Shown here: positions 39,482-49,203 of the stretch, one piece after another | Layout of the letters: every line of letters begins with the position of its first letter | Numbering within the stretch: the first letter of the stretch is position 1 | Origin: Eubacterium sp. An11 | GTDB taxonomy: Bacteria > Bacillota > Clostridia > Lachnospirales > Lachnospiraceae | Direction: 5' to 3' | NCBI RefSeq assembly: GCF_002161065.1 | Contig: NZ_NFLV01000005.1 | Span: 62,001 to 126,000, forward strand | DNA length: 64,000 nucleotides | Made by a program: the position numbers and the translations under genes | The notes under the pieces: model-generated | Database searches by the model: none | What the model saw: the letters and a program-made list of their open reading frames with translations, nothing else | Told to the model about the DNA's origin: nothing

Positions 39482-40987
39482 TTAAAATGTCTCCTTAAAT
39501 TCCGCAATCGCCTTCTGCATAAGCAGTTCTGTCTCTTTGCTCATATCTTTTGTCTTCCGGATCGCCCTGTAAATTTCCGGGTATTTCGTGTCCACAAATT
39601 CCAGAAGTTCTTCTTCAAACTCCAATACCCGCTCCACCGGAATATCCAGCAGATATTTCTGAGTGACCGCATAGATGATCAGAACCTGCTGTTCCACCGG
39701 CAGCGTTTTATACTGCGGCTGTTTCAGGCTTTCTCTGATGCGCTCGCCCTGGGCCAGACGTTCTCTGGTATCCTCGTCAAGTTCAGACCCGAACTGGGCA
39801 AAAGCCGCCAGCTCCCGGTACTGGGCCAGCTCAGTACGAATCGGCCCGGCAATCTTTTTCATGGCTTTAATCTGCGCTGCTCCACCCACACGGGATACGG
39901 AGAGACCGGCGTTGATCGCCGGACGGAATCCCGCGTTAAACATCTCCGTCTCCAGATAAATCTGTCCGTCTGTAATAGAAATCACATTCGTCGGAATATA
40001 GGCGGATACATCCCCCGCCTGGGTCTCAATGATCGGAATGGCTGTGAGCGACCCGCCGCCCAGCTCTTCGGACAATCTTGACGCTCTCTCCAGAAGACGC
40101 GAATGCAGATAGAACACATCGCCCGGATAAGCCTCTCTTCCCGGCGGCCGCCGCAAAAGCAGAGACAGGGTACGATAGGCTGCTGCATGTTTACTTAAAT
40201 CATCATAAATGACCAGCACATCTTCGCCCCGCTCCATCCATTCTTCTCCCATGGCGCAGCCGGCGTAAGGCGCGATATACTGAAGGGGCGCCAGCTCGCT
40301 GGCAGTGGAGGCCACCACCGTAGTGTAGTCCATGGCTCCATATTCTTCCAAAGTCTTTACGATGCCTGCCACTGTGGATGCTTTCTGTCCGACAGCCACA
40401 TAGATGCAGTGCATATTCTGCCCCTTCTGGTTAATGATCGTATCCACAGCGATCGCTGTTTTTCCCGTCTGACGATCCCCGATGATCAGTTCCCGCTGGC
40501 CCCTTCCGATGGGCACCATGGAATCAATGGCCTTGATGCCGGTCTGCACCGGCGTATCCACCGGCTGACGGTCGATGACGCCGTGGGCCACTCTTTCCAC
40601 CGGGCGGAACGTTTTCGTCTCCACCGGTCCCCGGCCGTCAATAGGCTGTCCCAGCGCATTGACCACGCGGCCGGTCAGGGCGTCTCCCACCGGCACCTCG
40701 ATGACACGTCCGGTGGTTTTTACGGTATCTCCCTCGCTGACATTTCTGTTATCTCCCAGAAGAACCGCTCCCACATTATCTTCTTCCAGATTCATCACCA
40801 TTCCGTATACTTCCCCGGGGAATTCCAGCAGCTCACCCTGCATGGCTTTTTCCAATCCGTAAATACGGGCCACCCCGTCGGCCACCTGGATGACGGTTCC
40901 CACATCGGCGGTCTCCAGTTTCGTCACATAATTTTTGATCTGCTCCCGGATGACGGAACTGATTTCCTCCGGTCTGATTTTTACCAA
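39482..40987 (-). CDS. atpA: ATP synthase alpha subunit
   Basis: 501 aa if translation starts at the TTG at 40987 ([16 protein letters not shown]), which has AAGGTG about ten bases upstream and matches the family's usual N-terminus. A GTG at 40999 is the alternative (505 aa). Walker [23 protein letters not shown] and the arginine-finger region [14 protein letters not shown] are intact. Non-catalytic nucleotide-binding F1 subunit. Confidence 0.95.
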   Translation of the reverse strand: MVKIRPEEISSVIREQIKNYVTKLETADVGTVIQVADGVARIYGLEKAMQGELLEFPGEVYGMVMNLEEDNVGAVLLGDNRNVSEGDTVKTTGRVIEVPVGDALTGRVVNALGQPIDGRGPVETKTFRPVERVAHGVIDRQPVDTPVQTGIKAIDSMVPIGRGQRELIIGDRQTGKTAIAVDTIINQKGQNMHCIYVAVGQKASTVAGIVKTLEEYGAMDYTTVVASTASELAPLQYIAPYAGCAMGEEWMERGEDVLVIYDDLSKHAAAYRTLSLLLRRPPGREAYPGDVFYLHSRLLERASRLSEELGGGSLTAIPIIETQAGDVSAYIPTNVISITDGQIYLETEMFNAGFRPAINAGLSVSRVGGAAQIKAMKKIAGPIRTELAQYRELAAFAQFGSELDEDTRERLAQGERIRESLKQPQYKTLPVEQQVLIIYAVTQKYLLDIPVERVLEFEEELLEFVDTKYPEIYRAIRKTKDMSKETELLMQKAIAEFKETF

Positions 40988-41011
40988 AACTTCCCACACC
41001 TTCTTTCTGTT

Positions 41012-41560
41012 TTATGACAGCTGAATCTTCGACAGCTGCCGGCTCAGAGTATCAATCTGTGTTTTCAGGCTGCTGTCCACCACCCGGTTATCCAGGCGGA
41101 TGATAAGGCCGCCGATAATCTCCGGCTTTACAATGTACGCAATCTCCAGGGAACGGTAATCGGTCACCTCCAGAAGGCGTTTCTCCACTGCTTTCTTCTG
41201 CTCCTGCGTAAGTTCCACCGCGGAAGTCACACTGGCAGAACCAATCTTTCTGTATTGTCTGACTTTTTTAAGAAAATGCTCAAAAATCGGCAGCATCTCC
41301 TTCTGCCGGTCCTTTTCTATGATCACATGAAAAAATCCCAGCACCTCATCGGAAACTTTTCCACGAAACGAATCTTCCACCAGCGCCTGCTTGTCTTCCT
41401 TCACGATCTCCGGATGATTCAGCAGACTCATGAGTTCACCGTTCGCAAGGAAAACTTCTCTTGCCAGACCGATCTCTTCCTCCAGTCTGTCCACGGCGTT
41501 TTCCTCCAGAGCCAGGGAAAACAGCGCGTCACCGTAAATGCTGCTTATCTGTTTTGCCAT
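41012..41560 (-). CDS. atpH: ATP synthase delta subunit
   Basis: 182 aa. N-terminal helical domain (SSIYGDALFSLALEENAVDRL) and C-terminal KPEIIGGLIIRLDNRVVDSSLKTQI are the family signature. It ties F1 to the peripheral stalk. Its start overlaps the end of atpF by 16 bases. Confidence 0.95.
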   Translation of the reverse strand: MAKQISSIYGDALFSLALEENAVDRLEEEIGLAREVFLANGELMSLLNHPEIVKEDKQALVEDSFRGKVSDEVLGFFHVIIEKDRQKEMLPIFEHFLKKVRQYRKIGSASVTSAVELTQEQKKAVEKRLLEVTDYRSLEIAYIVKPEIIGGLIIRLDNRVVDSSLKTQIDTLSRQLSKIQLS

Positions 41561-42078
41561 GTGTCATCCCCTATCTCTTTCAGCGTCTGCTCAATGAGCG
41601 CGTTCTGTTTCTCCTCATCCAGCGACGATGCCACCAGCTTTTCCGACAAAAGAGCGGCCACGGAAATAATTTCCTGTTTGACCTGGTCATTGACCCTCTT
41701 CTGCTCAAGTTCCGCCTCCTGGCGGGCACCGGCCACAATTCTCCCGGCCTCCTCCTTGGCGTTCATGATGATCTCATTCTCTCTCTGCATCGCCTTTTTT
41801 CGTGAGTCGCTCAGAATCTGCTCCGCAACTTTATCAATCTCTTTTAATTTACCGTCGTATTCTTCCCGCATGCGCAAAGCGGCCTCCCGGTTTTCCAGGG
41901 CCTCTCTCTGCTCCCGCATCACTCTTTCCTTCCGGTCATTTAAAATCTTTCTCACCGGGTCCAGCAGCAGATAGCTGGCTGCCATGAATAAGAGAAAGAT
42001 GGCTATGCCCATAAAGAGGAGCTGAAATACCAGCTGCGCGTCGAGGCCGAATATACGGTCATCCAATGATAATAGCAC
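41545..42078 (-). CDS. atpF: ATP synthase b subunit
   Basis: 177 aa. One N-terminal membrane helix (about 14-35), then a long charged helix (RKILNDRKERVMREQREALENREA). It forms the peripheral stalk dimer that holds alpha and beta against rotation. It lies between atpE and atpH. Confidence 0.95.
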   Translation of the reverse strand: MLLSLDDRIFGLDAQLVFQLLFMGIAIFLLFMAASYLLLDPVRKILNDRKERVMREQREALENREAALRMREEYDGKLKEIDKVAEQILSDSRKKAMQRENEIIMNAKEEAGRIVAGARQEAELEQKRVNDQVKQEIISVAALLSEKLVASSLDEEKQNALIEQTLKEIGDDTWQNR

Positions 42079-42114
42079 CTCATGCCTCCTTTCCGCTGTT
42101 TCCCCCAGGCATTT

Positions 42115-42483
<369 letters not shown>

Positions 42484-42501
42484 TTAAAACTCCCGTCTCT
42501 C

Positions 42502-43242
42502 TCAGTCCGCATATTTGTCCGTGATAAATGTCATGGTCAGCATTCCGAATACATAAGTCTGAATCGCTCCGGAAAACAAATCAAAATACACATGCAGAAA
42601 TGACGGAATCCCCAGTTTAACGAACCACGGCAGAAGGCTGTACCAGAGACTGATCATGATCGTTCCGGCCAGCACATTTCCAAAAAGACGCAGGGACATG
42701 GATACCGGAGTCGCAAACTCACTGATGACATTCACCGGGAAAAAGATCGGAAACGGTTCAAATAAATCCTTTACGAACCGAATGCCATTGCTCTTGATCC
42801 AGGCGTATTCAATCATCACAAAGGTAATAAGCGCCAGGGCAAAGGTTGTACCAAAGTCTGCTGTTGGCGCCCGCAGGCCAAAAACGCCTGATATGTTGGA
42901 CAGGAAAATAAACGCCATGAGCGTGATGATATAATTCCTGTACTTTGGCGCATGGGAACCCATGCTGGTCTCCACCATGCCGTCCATGGTCTCCACAAGC
43001 ATTTCCACCGCATTCTGTACGGCATTGGGCTCGTCATAATCTTTCATGATCTCATGCCTCGCAAAGAGGATCAGCCCGAACAATATCAGGCAGACAATGA
43101 CCGTGGAGATCATCGTGGTGTTGATGGAGAGCGTCTGTCCAAAAAGCTCAAACTCGTAGTAACTGTGGATAAAAAAATCCACGTCGGCGCCGCCGCTTAA
43201 GAGCATCGCTCCCGCCGGCAGGCCGGCTGCTGCACCTCCCAT
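42502..43242 (-). CDS. atpB: ATP synthase a subunit
   Basis: 246 aa. Membrane protein with the essential Arg in SMSLRLFGNVLAG and TPTADFGTTFALAL. It forms the ion half-channels facing the c-ring. The start at 43242 has GAAGGAAGG upstream. Next to atpE (117-base gap). Confidence 0.95.
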   Translation of the reverse strand: MGGAAAGLPAGAMLLSGGADVDFFIHSYYEFELFGQTLSINTTMISTVIVCLILFGLILFARHEIMKDYDEPNAVQNAVEMLVETMDGMVETSMGSHAPKYRNYIITLMAFIFLSNISGVFGLRAPTADFGTTFALALITFVMIEYAWIKSNGIRFVKDLFEPFPIFFPVNVISEFATPVSMSLRLFGNVLAGTIMISLWYSLLPWFVKLGIPSFLHVYFDLFSGAIQTYVFGMLTMTFITDKYAD

Positions 43243-43246
43243 TGAT

Positions 43247-43663
43247 TCACCTTCCTTCTTTTCTTAACTTTTTTGTCACGTATGTGTTTGTGTACATATG
43301 CAGAAGCGCTGCGATCTTCAGTCCGATAATACCGAGAAGCACTCCCGGGAAACTGATGGCGTCAAAACGCAGCCCTGCCCAGACCACTGCCAGCATGATC
43401 AGCCAGCGGAAAATGCTCCTCACTGTCATGCCCCACTGTCCTTTGACCCTGCTCATGTGGAGACATTTTTCCAGTCCCTTCTCCATACTGATACTCATTC
43501 CCACAGCGACCACGGTCCCAAGCACAATGCCTATGGTATAGCTGAGGCGGTCGCTGACGATGAGCAGTCCTATGATCTCCGCCAGCGTACTCCAGATCAG
43601 ACATCCAAAAATCAAATCCAGCAGCGTCTCATTGGTTTCCCTTATCCATTTTATCCGTTTCAT
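43247..43663 (-). CDS. atpI: ATP synthase accessory subunit I
   Basis: 138 aa with four hydrophobic segments, matching the AtpI/UncI family that helps assemble c-rings. It starts inside the end of the preceding gene (35-base overlap) with AAAAGGAAT upstream, and stops 4 bases before atpB's start. Confidence 0.8.
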   Translation of the reverse strand: MKRIKWIRETNETLLDLIFGCLIWSTLAEIIGLLIVSDRLSYTIGIVLGTVVAVGMSISMEKGLEKCLHMSRVKGQWGMTVRSIFRWLIMLAVVWAGLRFDAISFPGVLLGIIGLKIAALLHMYTNTYVTKKLRKEGR

Positions 43664-43895
43664 GATAATCTGATTCCTTTTCTCCCATAAATACTTGTAT
43701 CATTTTGTAACAGGAACGCATCCCCGCCAGAATACCGATCACCAGCATCAGGGGAAAGAGCAGCTCCTGGTGGAACTTCCGGACAAGAACGTCGCCCAGA
43801 AACACACAGATGAAAATACACGTGAGCATACAGATTCCCAGCTGACTTATGAGCGCCAGCATCCGCAGGGCGCTGCGGTTCTTTCGCCTTTTCAT
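43629..43895 (-). CDS. AtpZ-like small membrane protein
   Basis: 88 aa with two membrane helices (about 13-35 and 44-65) and charged ends. AtpZ with AtpI forms a proposed Mg2+/Ca2+ channel or assembly factor in operons for Na+-type F-ATPases. The call rests on size, topology and position directly before atpI. Confidence 0.7.
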   Translation of the reverse strand: MKRRKNRSALRMLALISQLGICMLTCIFICVFLGDVLVRKFHQELLFPLMLVIGILAGMRSCYKMIQVFMGEKESDYHETDKMDKGNQ

Positions 43896-44356
43896 GGAAG
43901 CAGTTCTCCGATGATCCGGTCCGCCACCGCCTCCATCCAGGACTCAATGGACTGAAAACATTTCTCAAAGGCCTCCGGCGTATCTTCGGTCACTTCCGGC
44001 ACTTCCTCCTCAATGTCGATGAAAGTCCCCACGGACATGCAGGTGGTCTGTGCCTTAAAATTGGTCCGCACCTGTTCCGCCTGCTCTTTCGTCATGGTCA
44101 GCGCCAGATCCGAAGATTCCAGATCCTCCTCCGTCAGCTGAGAAGAACGGAACTCGGCAATCTCGTAGCCATGCCGGTTCAGAATGGAAACCGCCATGGG
44201 TGAAACCGGTTCGGAAAACAGTACCACCAGTCCTCTGGATATCACTTCGATATCCGAAACATTTCTTCTCTTTATCAGTCCCCGCAGAATCACTTCCGCC
44301 ATAAAGCTGCGGCAGAGATTATTTTCTCCTATAATTACAATCTTACGATATCCCAA
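43892..44356 (-). CDS. YwlE-like phosphatase-fold protein lacking the catalytic cysteine
   Basis: 154 aa of low-molecular-weight phosphatase fold. In the family the P-loop is C-x-G-N-x-C-R-S; here it reads G-E-N-N-L-C-R-S, so the nucleophilic Cys is Gly and the loop Gly is Asn, while the Arg and the fold (ALTMTKEQAEQV) are kept. In Bacillus the tsaC neighbour ywlE is an arginine phosphatase opposing McsB. This copy is probably inactive or a binding protein. It lies between tsaC (11-base gap) and atpZ (4-base overlap). Confidence 0.8.
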   Translation of the reverse strand: MGYRKIVIIGENNLCRSFMAEVILRGLIKRRNVSDIEVISRGLVVLFSEPVSPMAVSILNRHGYEIAEFRSSQLTEEDLESSDLALTMTKEQAEQVRTNFKAQTTCMSVGTFIDIEEEVPEVTEDTPEAFEKCFQSIESWMEAVADRIIGELLP

Positions 44357-44367
44357 ACCAGCACCTC

Positions 44368-45402
44368 CTATACTGTAATCAGATGATAACCAGCTGCTTT
44401 GAGCATCCGATTCATGATCGCATTACCCAGCCCTTTCTCAAAAAAGCTTTCTGAATAAATGTAATCCAGCCCCAGTGCGTCACATTCCCGGAGTATACTG
44501 TATAAATTGGCTGCCACGGAGTCAGGATGTTCTCTGCTTCCGATACTTCTCCGGATTCCCGTATGGTACTCTCCGATGGTCTCATCCGTTCCGATGATCC
44601 CCACGCGGAATCCGTCTTTTTCTTTTTCCTGCGCCAGCTGATTGATCTTCTCTATCACCTTTCCGGCGTCGCCTTCCACCAGAGTCAGCTGTCCCTTCGG
44701 CGCATAATGCCGGTACTTCATGCCCGGAGCCTTCGCCACCACATTTTTCGGCATCTGCCGTCCGGCCACCGCCGGATCCACCTGCACAGTGCCGACCACC
44801 GACTCAAGCATCGCTTTGGTGATATAACCAGGGCGCAGAATCATGGGCACCTCGCCGGTCATATCGACAATCGTGGACTCAATGCCAATGCCCACCGGAC
44901 CTCCGTCCAGGATCATCGGAATCTTCCCGTCCATGTCCTCCAGCACGTGAAGCGCTGTGGTCGGACTCGGTCGTCCGGAAGTATTGGCGCTGGGTGCCGC
45001 GATCATACGTCCGCTTTCCCGGATCAGCGCTCTGGCATCCGGATGAGATGGCATACGCACCGCCACAGTTTTCAGTCCCCCGGTGGTGCCGTCCGGCACC
45101 GTCTCCTTTTTATTGAGAATCACCGTCAGCGGCCCCGGCCAGAAGGCTTCCATGATCTTTCTTGCCTGTTCCGGTACATTTTCAGCCAGCTGGTCCACCT
45201 GTTCCATATCTGCAATATGAACGATCAGCGGATTATCTGACGGTCTTCCCTTTGCTGCGTAAATCTTTGCCGCCGCCTCGCTGTTCATGGCGTCCGCCCC
45301 GAGACCGTACACCGTCTCTGTGGGAAAAGCCACCAGCCCTCCGGCACGGATAATCTCACCTGCTTCCTTCAATGCGTCCATTTTTACCAGTTTCGTTTTC
45401 AT
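44368..45402 (-). CDS. tsaC: Threonylcarbamoyl-AMP synthase (TsaC/Sua5)
   Basis: 344 aa from the ATG at 45402 with AGAGGTGACTG upstream. YrdC domain: GGLVAFPTETVYGLGADA, KGRPSDNPLIVHI and APSANTSGRPSPT; a C-terminal Sua5 domain follows. It makes threonylcarbamoyl-AMP for t6A37 of tRNAs that read ANN codons. First gene of the run into the ATP synthase operon. Confidence 0.96.
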   Translation of the reverse strand: MKTKLVKMDALKEAGEIIRAGGLVAFPTETVYGLGADAMNSEAAAKIYAAKGRPSDNPLIVHIADMEQVDQLAENVPEQARKIMEAFWPGPLTVILNKKETVPDGTTGGLKTVAVRMPSHPDARALIRESGRMIAAPSANTSGRPSPTTALHVLEDMDGKIPMILDGGPVGIGIESTIVDMTGEVPMILRPGYITKAMLESVVGTVQVDPAVAGRQMPKNVVAKAPGMKYRHYAPKGQLTLVEGDAGKVIEKINQLAQEKEKDGFRVGIIGTDETIGEYHTGIRRSIGSREHPDSVAANLYSILRECDALGLDYIYSESFFEKGLGNAIMNRMLKAAGYHLITV

Positions 45403-45443
45403 TGCAGTCACCTCTGTCATTCAGCCTTCTATCAGCTTTTGCT

Positions 45444-45472
45444 AGTGTAACATGCTTTATGCATAAAGTCAA
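45444..45472 (-). promoter_or_regulatory. Promoter of the tsaC-atp gene run
   Basis: On the minus strand TTGACT, a 17-base spacer and TACACT, 40-70 bases before tsaC. Confidence 0.75.
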
Positions 45473-45589
45473 AAAAACATGTCCTATTTTTTGTTACAAT
45501 TGTTAGATTATTTTTATCTTTTCATTTATGCTTCTTCTTTTCTTTGTAGAAGCATACTAATAAAAGTATCCCGTTTCAGGTTCTCTTTT

Positions 45590-45829
45590 ATGAAAAAATC
45601 ATATTTTCGCCGACCCACTCTCCGGGCCGTCTCTCTGGTCTCTCTTTTTCTGTTTCTGGCCGCACTGGTCCTTTCCGACATGACCAGAACATTTCCTATT
45701 TTTAATACTTCCGGAAACTTCACCGTCGTCCTGGACCCGGGGCACGCCGGATATCTGCTGCGCGTATCCGTTCATAAAAGACAGGCCGGAAGCGTATATT
45801 TAAGTACATACATGAAACGCAGCGTCTGA
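45590..45829 (+). pseudogene. cwlD: cwlD, 5' part (split by an intervening element)
   Basis: The frame opens at ATG 45590 (KKSYFRRPTLRAVSLVS), with one N-terminal membrane helix, and reads to FTVVLDPGH at 45743-45745, the start of the Amidase_3 zinc motif DPGHGG. Beyond 45746 it runs into unrelated codons (AGYLLRVSVHK..) and stops at 45829. The missing domain is found 3.95 kb downstream. CwlD is an N-acetylmuramoyl-L-alanine amidase that prepares muramic delta-lactam in the spore cortex. As it stands the product would be inactive. Confidence 0.88.
45743..45746 (+). other. attL-like junction in cwlD
   Basis: The last cwlD bases ACCCGGGGCACGCCGG share ACCCG-N3-CACG-N-CGG with the right junction. 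CACG is exact at both ends. In-frame joining at CACG restores DPGHGGDDPG; joining at the flanking shared ACCCG or CGG gives variant motifs. Confidence 0.7.
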
Positions 45830-45865
45830 TAGTTCTGCGTTCATCCCGCCACAAGGAGTTTTTCC

Positions 45866-46039
45866 ATGAAAGAAACCTCTTCTTTATCTTCTGAGACATC
45901 CCGCCTTCCGAACAGCAGAAAAAAGGCGGAAAAAACCTTTGCTGTCCAGAGAGAGTTTCTCTCTTCCGTCACCGCGGAAGAGCTTCTCTGCCGTCTCATC
46001 CGGGCACATCTTCTGGACGTATCCTCCAGACCGCCATAA
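45866..46039 (+). CDS. Small ORF upstream of the serine recombinase
   Basis: 57 aa from ATG 45866 with AAGGAG seven bases upstream, so probably translated. Charged and helical (FAVQREFLSSVTAEELLCRLIRAHLLD), no membrane segment. Its place 45 bases before the recombinase suggests an accessory factor, perhaps a recombination directionality factor, but no family is recognised. Confidence 0.55.
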   Translation: MKETSSLSSETSRLPNSRKKAEKTFAVQREFLSSVTAEELLCRLIRAHLLDVSSRPP

Positions 46040-46084
46040 CAGCGGCACCGTATCCCCGTTATATAAGGAAAAGAAGGTGAAAAT

Positions 46085-47689
46085 ATGCCGGATTATTTTT
46101 ATACTGGCGCTTATATCCGCCTGTCCCGGGAGGACGGCGACCGGGAAGAGAGCGACAGTGTTGCCAATCAGAAAAAACTTCTGACAGATTACATAAAGAA
46201 ACACAAAGAGCTTCTTCTATATAATATGTACGTTGACGACGGATATTCGGGTATCACTTTTCAGCGTCCGGGATTTCAGCAAATGATCGCTGATATTGAA
46301 AATAAAAAAATCTCCTGCGTCATCGTCAAAGACTTATCCCGCTTCGGCAGAGACTATATCGAGACCGGACGATTCCTGGAGCGGTATTTCCCCCAGCGGG
46401 GCATCCGCTTTATCTCTGTCTCCGATCACATCGACAGCACACGGCAGTCTTACGACATGCTTCTCCCCATCAAAAATATATTCAATGAACAATACGCCCG
46501 GGACATCTCTGGAAAAGTCCGCGCCGCCCTGCGGACCAAACAACACCGCGGGGAATTCATCGGCGCCTTTGCCAGCTATGGCTACCGGAAATCTCCGTCC
46601 GATAAAAACAGATTGATCATCGACCCTTACGCTGCCTCCATTATCCGCAGAATCTTCTCCCTGTATCTGCAGGGTTTTGGCAAACAACAGATTGCCCGGA
46701 TGCTCAATGCGGAAGGAACTCTCTGTCCCTCGGAATACAAAAAAGTCTCCGGACTGCGCTATACCAATCCCGGATCGCGGAACCATTCTTCCCTTTGGTC
46801 TTATTCTACCATTAATCACATTTTACATAAAGAAATATATGCGGGAAATATGGTACAAGGTACCAGGGAGCAGCACATGCGCAGCCGCCAGCAGACACTC
46901 GGCCGGGAAAAATGGATCGTCGTGCCGGGCACCCATGAACCCATCATAGACGGGGATACCTGGCGCCGGACCCAGGAGCTTCTGAAGATACGCAGCCGCC
47001 CGTCAGAAAATCACCGGCCGCCCGCCCGCCCCGCACGGCATCCTCTCTCCGGTCTTCTGATCTGCGGCGGATGCGGCAAAACCATGGTCAAAACCTGCTG
47101 GCATCATGCCAACGGCCGCCCGGAGTACGCTTTCACCTGCGGCACCTGCAAAAGACACGGAAAATCATTCTGTTCTCCCCATACCATCGCCGCCAGAGAT
47201 CTGGAATCGGTTCTGCTTCAGGATTTCAACCGCATCATAAACTGCATGCCAAATCTTTCTTCCCTTGTGCAGCAGCAGGTGCAGTCCTTTCTATCTGAAC
47301 AGACCGGCAAAAGCCCGGAGCTGAAACTGGCGGAAACTGAGCGGGGCCGCGCCAGACGATTCTTCCTGTCCGCCTATTCCGATTATAAAGAGGGCATTCT
47401 CTCTGCGGACGAATTCTTTTCCTGCCGGGAAGAATACAGACAGAAAGAACAGCTTTACAAAGAAAAATGCCGGTTATTTTCTGAATCTTCCGCCGCTCTC
47501 TCCCGGAGGATCCGGCAGTCTCCCTTTCTGACTGCGCTCTCGGAGCAAAAAGAGCTGGCTTCTCTTGATTTTTTCCCCCTTTCGGAGATGATCGAGCACA
47601 TCAGCGTATATGAAAACCGGAAAATCTGTATCTGTTACCGGCTGACTCCGAAACACTTTTTCAGTTTACCCGGTCAGTATACTGTATAA
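46085..47689 (+). CDS. Large serine recombinase
   Basis: 534 aa, apparently intact. Resolvase catalytic domain with Ser14 in YIRLSREDGD, DDGYSGITFQRPGFQ and VKDLSRFGRDYIETG; a recombinase domain (ASYGYRKSPSDKN, GFGKQQIARMLN); a zinc ribbon starting near residue 326 (CGGCGKTM, CGTCKRHG); then a coiled-coil C-terminus. The group includes SpoIVCA of the sigK skin element and TnpX. The ribosome site is AAGAAGGTG. It lies 340 bases inside the left junction and would be expected to act on it. Confidence 0.95.
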   Translation: MPDYFYTGAYIRLSREDGDREESDSVANQKKLLTDYIKKHKELLLYNMYVDDGYSGITFQRPGFQQMIADIENKKISCVIVKDLSRFGRDYIETGRFLERYFPQRGIRFISVSDHIDSTRQSYDMLLPIKNIFNEQYARDISGKVRAALRTKQHRGEFIGAFASYGYRKSPSDKNRLIIDPYAASIIRRIFSLYLQGFGKQQIARMLNAEGTLCPSEYKKVSGLRYTNPGSRNHSSLWSYSTINHILHKEIYAGNMVQGTREQHMRSRQQTLGREKWIVVPGTHEPIIDGDTWRRTQELLKIRSRPSENHRPPARPARHPLSGLLICGGCGKTMVKTCWHHANGRPEYAFTCGTCKRHGKSFCSPHTIAARDLESVLLQDFNRIINCMPNLSSLVQQQVQSFLSEQTGKSPELKLAETERGRARRFFLSAYSDYKEGILSADEFFSCREEYRQKEQLYKEKCRLFSESSAALSRRIRQSPFLTALSEQKELASLDFFPLSEMIEHISVYENRKICICYRLTPKHFFSLPGQYTV

Positions 47690-47800
47690 AATTAAGGGAA
47701 TTATTATAAATACAATAATAAATTAAGTATGTTTTTTTAATATCCCGTTAACTTTGTTTAATTCAGCGAAATTTTTTCAAAAATCATTCAATTTTTTTAC

Positions 47801-47829
47801 TTGTCGAAATAATTAAACTGTGTTAGACT
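47801..47829 (+). promoter_or_regulatory. Possible promoter of amtB-glnK
   Basis: TTGTCG, a 17-base spacer and TAGACT, each matching consensus at four of six positions. The predicted transcript would begin just before the following hairpin. Confidence 0.35.
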
Positions 47830-47841
47830 GCATTACAAGAC

Positions 47842-47883
47842 AAAGGCGTTTGTAGTATTGCTGATACTGCAGGCGCCTTTTTT
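47842..47883 (+). terminator. Terminator or attenuator before amtB
   Basis: AAAGGCG/CGCCTTT and TGTAGTAT/ATACTGCA form one hairpin of about 15 bp followed by TTTTTTC. It may terminate the recombinase transcript, or act as an attenuator in an amtB leader. Confidence 0.6.
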
Positions 47884-47948
47884 CATGAAATCAGTCTGAA
47901 ACAAGCATTTACAGCCGGCATGTTGAAAAGGAAAGGATGAGATAAGAT

Positions 47949-49190
47949 ATGAATTCAGGAGATACAGCTTTTGTAATTATCTGTGCAGCTTTTGTATTTT
48001 TAATGACTCCGGGGCTGGCGTTTTTCTACGGCGGTCTGGTACGGAGAAAAAATGTCGTCAATACAATGATGGCCTGTGTTGCCATCATGGGACTGTCCGT
48101 CGTCATGTGGATGCTCTTTGGCTACTCACTGGCGTTCGGCGGAAATCATGCCGGAATCATCGGAGACTTCCGCTGGTTCGGATTAAACGGCGTTGGAATG
48201 GATGTGGGCCCTTATTCCGATTCTATTCCACATCTGGTATTTTGTATGTTCCAGATGATGTTCGCCATGATCACCCCGGCCCTTATTACCGGTTCTCTGG
48301 TAGGCCGTATGAAATTTAAAGCATTGTTTATTTTTATCGCCCTTTGGTCCATCATCGTTTACTATCCGATGGCTCATATGGTATGGGGATCCGGCGGATT
48401 CCTGGCTTCCATCGGTTCCGTGGACTTTGCAGGCGGTAACGTAGTACATATCAGTTCCGGTGTCAGCGCCCTTGTTCTCGCCATTATCCTTGGCAGAAGA
48501 AGAGGCTATGAACATACCACATACCGGATTCATAATATACCTTTTGTTGTACTGGGTGCTTCCCTCCTCTGGTTCGGATGGTTTGGTTTCAACGCAGGAA
48601 GCGCATTAAAAGCCGACGGACTGGCAGCTCACGCATTTATGACTTCCGCCATTTCCGCCGCAGCCGCTCTTCTTTCCTGGATGGCCATCGATGTCATCAA
48701 GACAGGAAAACCTACGCTGGTCGGTTCTTCCACCGGTCTGGTTGTCGGTCTGGTCGCCATCACTCCTGGCGCCGGTTTCGTTCCGATCTGGGCTTCCCTC
48801 ATCATTGGTATCCTGGTAAGCCCGATCTGCTACTTTGGCGTAGCTCTTGTTAAGAAGAAACTGAAAATCGATGACGCTCTGGATGCCTTCGGATGCCACG
48901 GTATCGGCGGTATCTGGGGAGGTATCGCGACAGGTCTGTTTGGCCAGTCCTCCATCAACAGTGTCGCTCAGTGGAACGGCCTGGTGTTTGGTGACTTCCA
49001 TCTTTTTGCCGCTCAGATCATCGGTATCATTGTCACCATCGCTGTTGCCGTTGTGGGCACACTGATCTGCGTGGCAATCGTGAAAGTATTTACTCCTCTT
49101 CGTGTCACTGTCAAAGAAGAGCAGATTGGACTTGATATTACGCAGCATGGAGAAAGCGCATATCCAAGCTTCAACGGATTAGATCAGTAA
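47949..49190 (+). CDS. amtB: Ammonium transporter
   Basis: 413 aa with about eleven membrane helices. Family motifs GLAFFYGGLVRRKNVVN, HISSGVSALVLAI, WFGWFGFNAGSAL and GCHGIGGIWGGIATG (channel His) are intact. It carries ammonium into the cell under nitrogen limitation and is blocked by GlnK. Paired with glnK 13 bases downstream. Its position inside the cwlD element is unusual. Confidence 0.96.
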   Translation: MNSGDTAFVIICAAFVFLMTPGLAFFYGGLVRRKNVVNTMMACVAIMGLSVVMWMLFGYSLAFGGNHAGIIGDFRWFGLNGVGMDVGPYSDSIPHLVFCMFQMMFAMITPALITGSLVGRMKFKALFIFIALWSIIVYYPMAHMVWGSGGFLASIGSVDFAGGNVVHISSGVSALVLAIILGRRRGYEHTTYRIHNIPFVVLGASLLWFGWFGFNAGSALKADGLAAHAFMTSAISAAAALLSWMAIDVIKTGKPTLVGSSTGLVVGLVAITPGAGFVPIWASLIIGILVSPICYFGVALVKKKLKIDDALDAFGCHGIGGIWGGIATGLFGQSSINSVAQWNGLVFGDFHLFAAQIIGIIVTIAVAVVGTLICVAIVKVFTPLRVTVKEEQIGLDITQHGESAYPSFNGLDQ

Positions 49191-49203
49191 GGTGGGAAAG
49201 AAT

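Noticed and set aside
45794-45813. CATACAT as a sigma-E -10 box for the recombinase
   Set aside because: A GTATATT -35-like string is only 6 bases away instead of about 14, so the match is not convincing.
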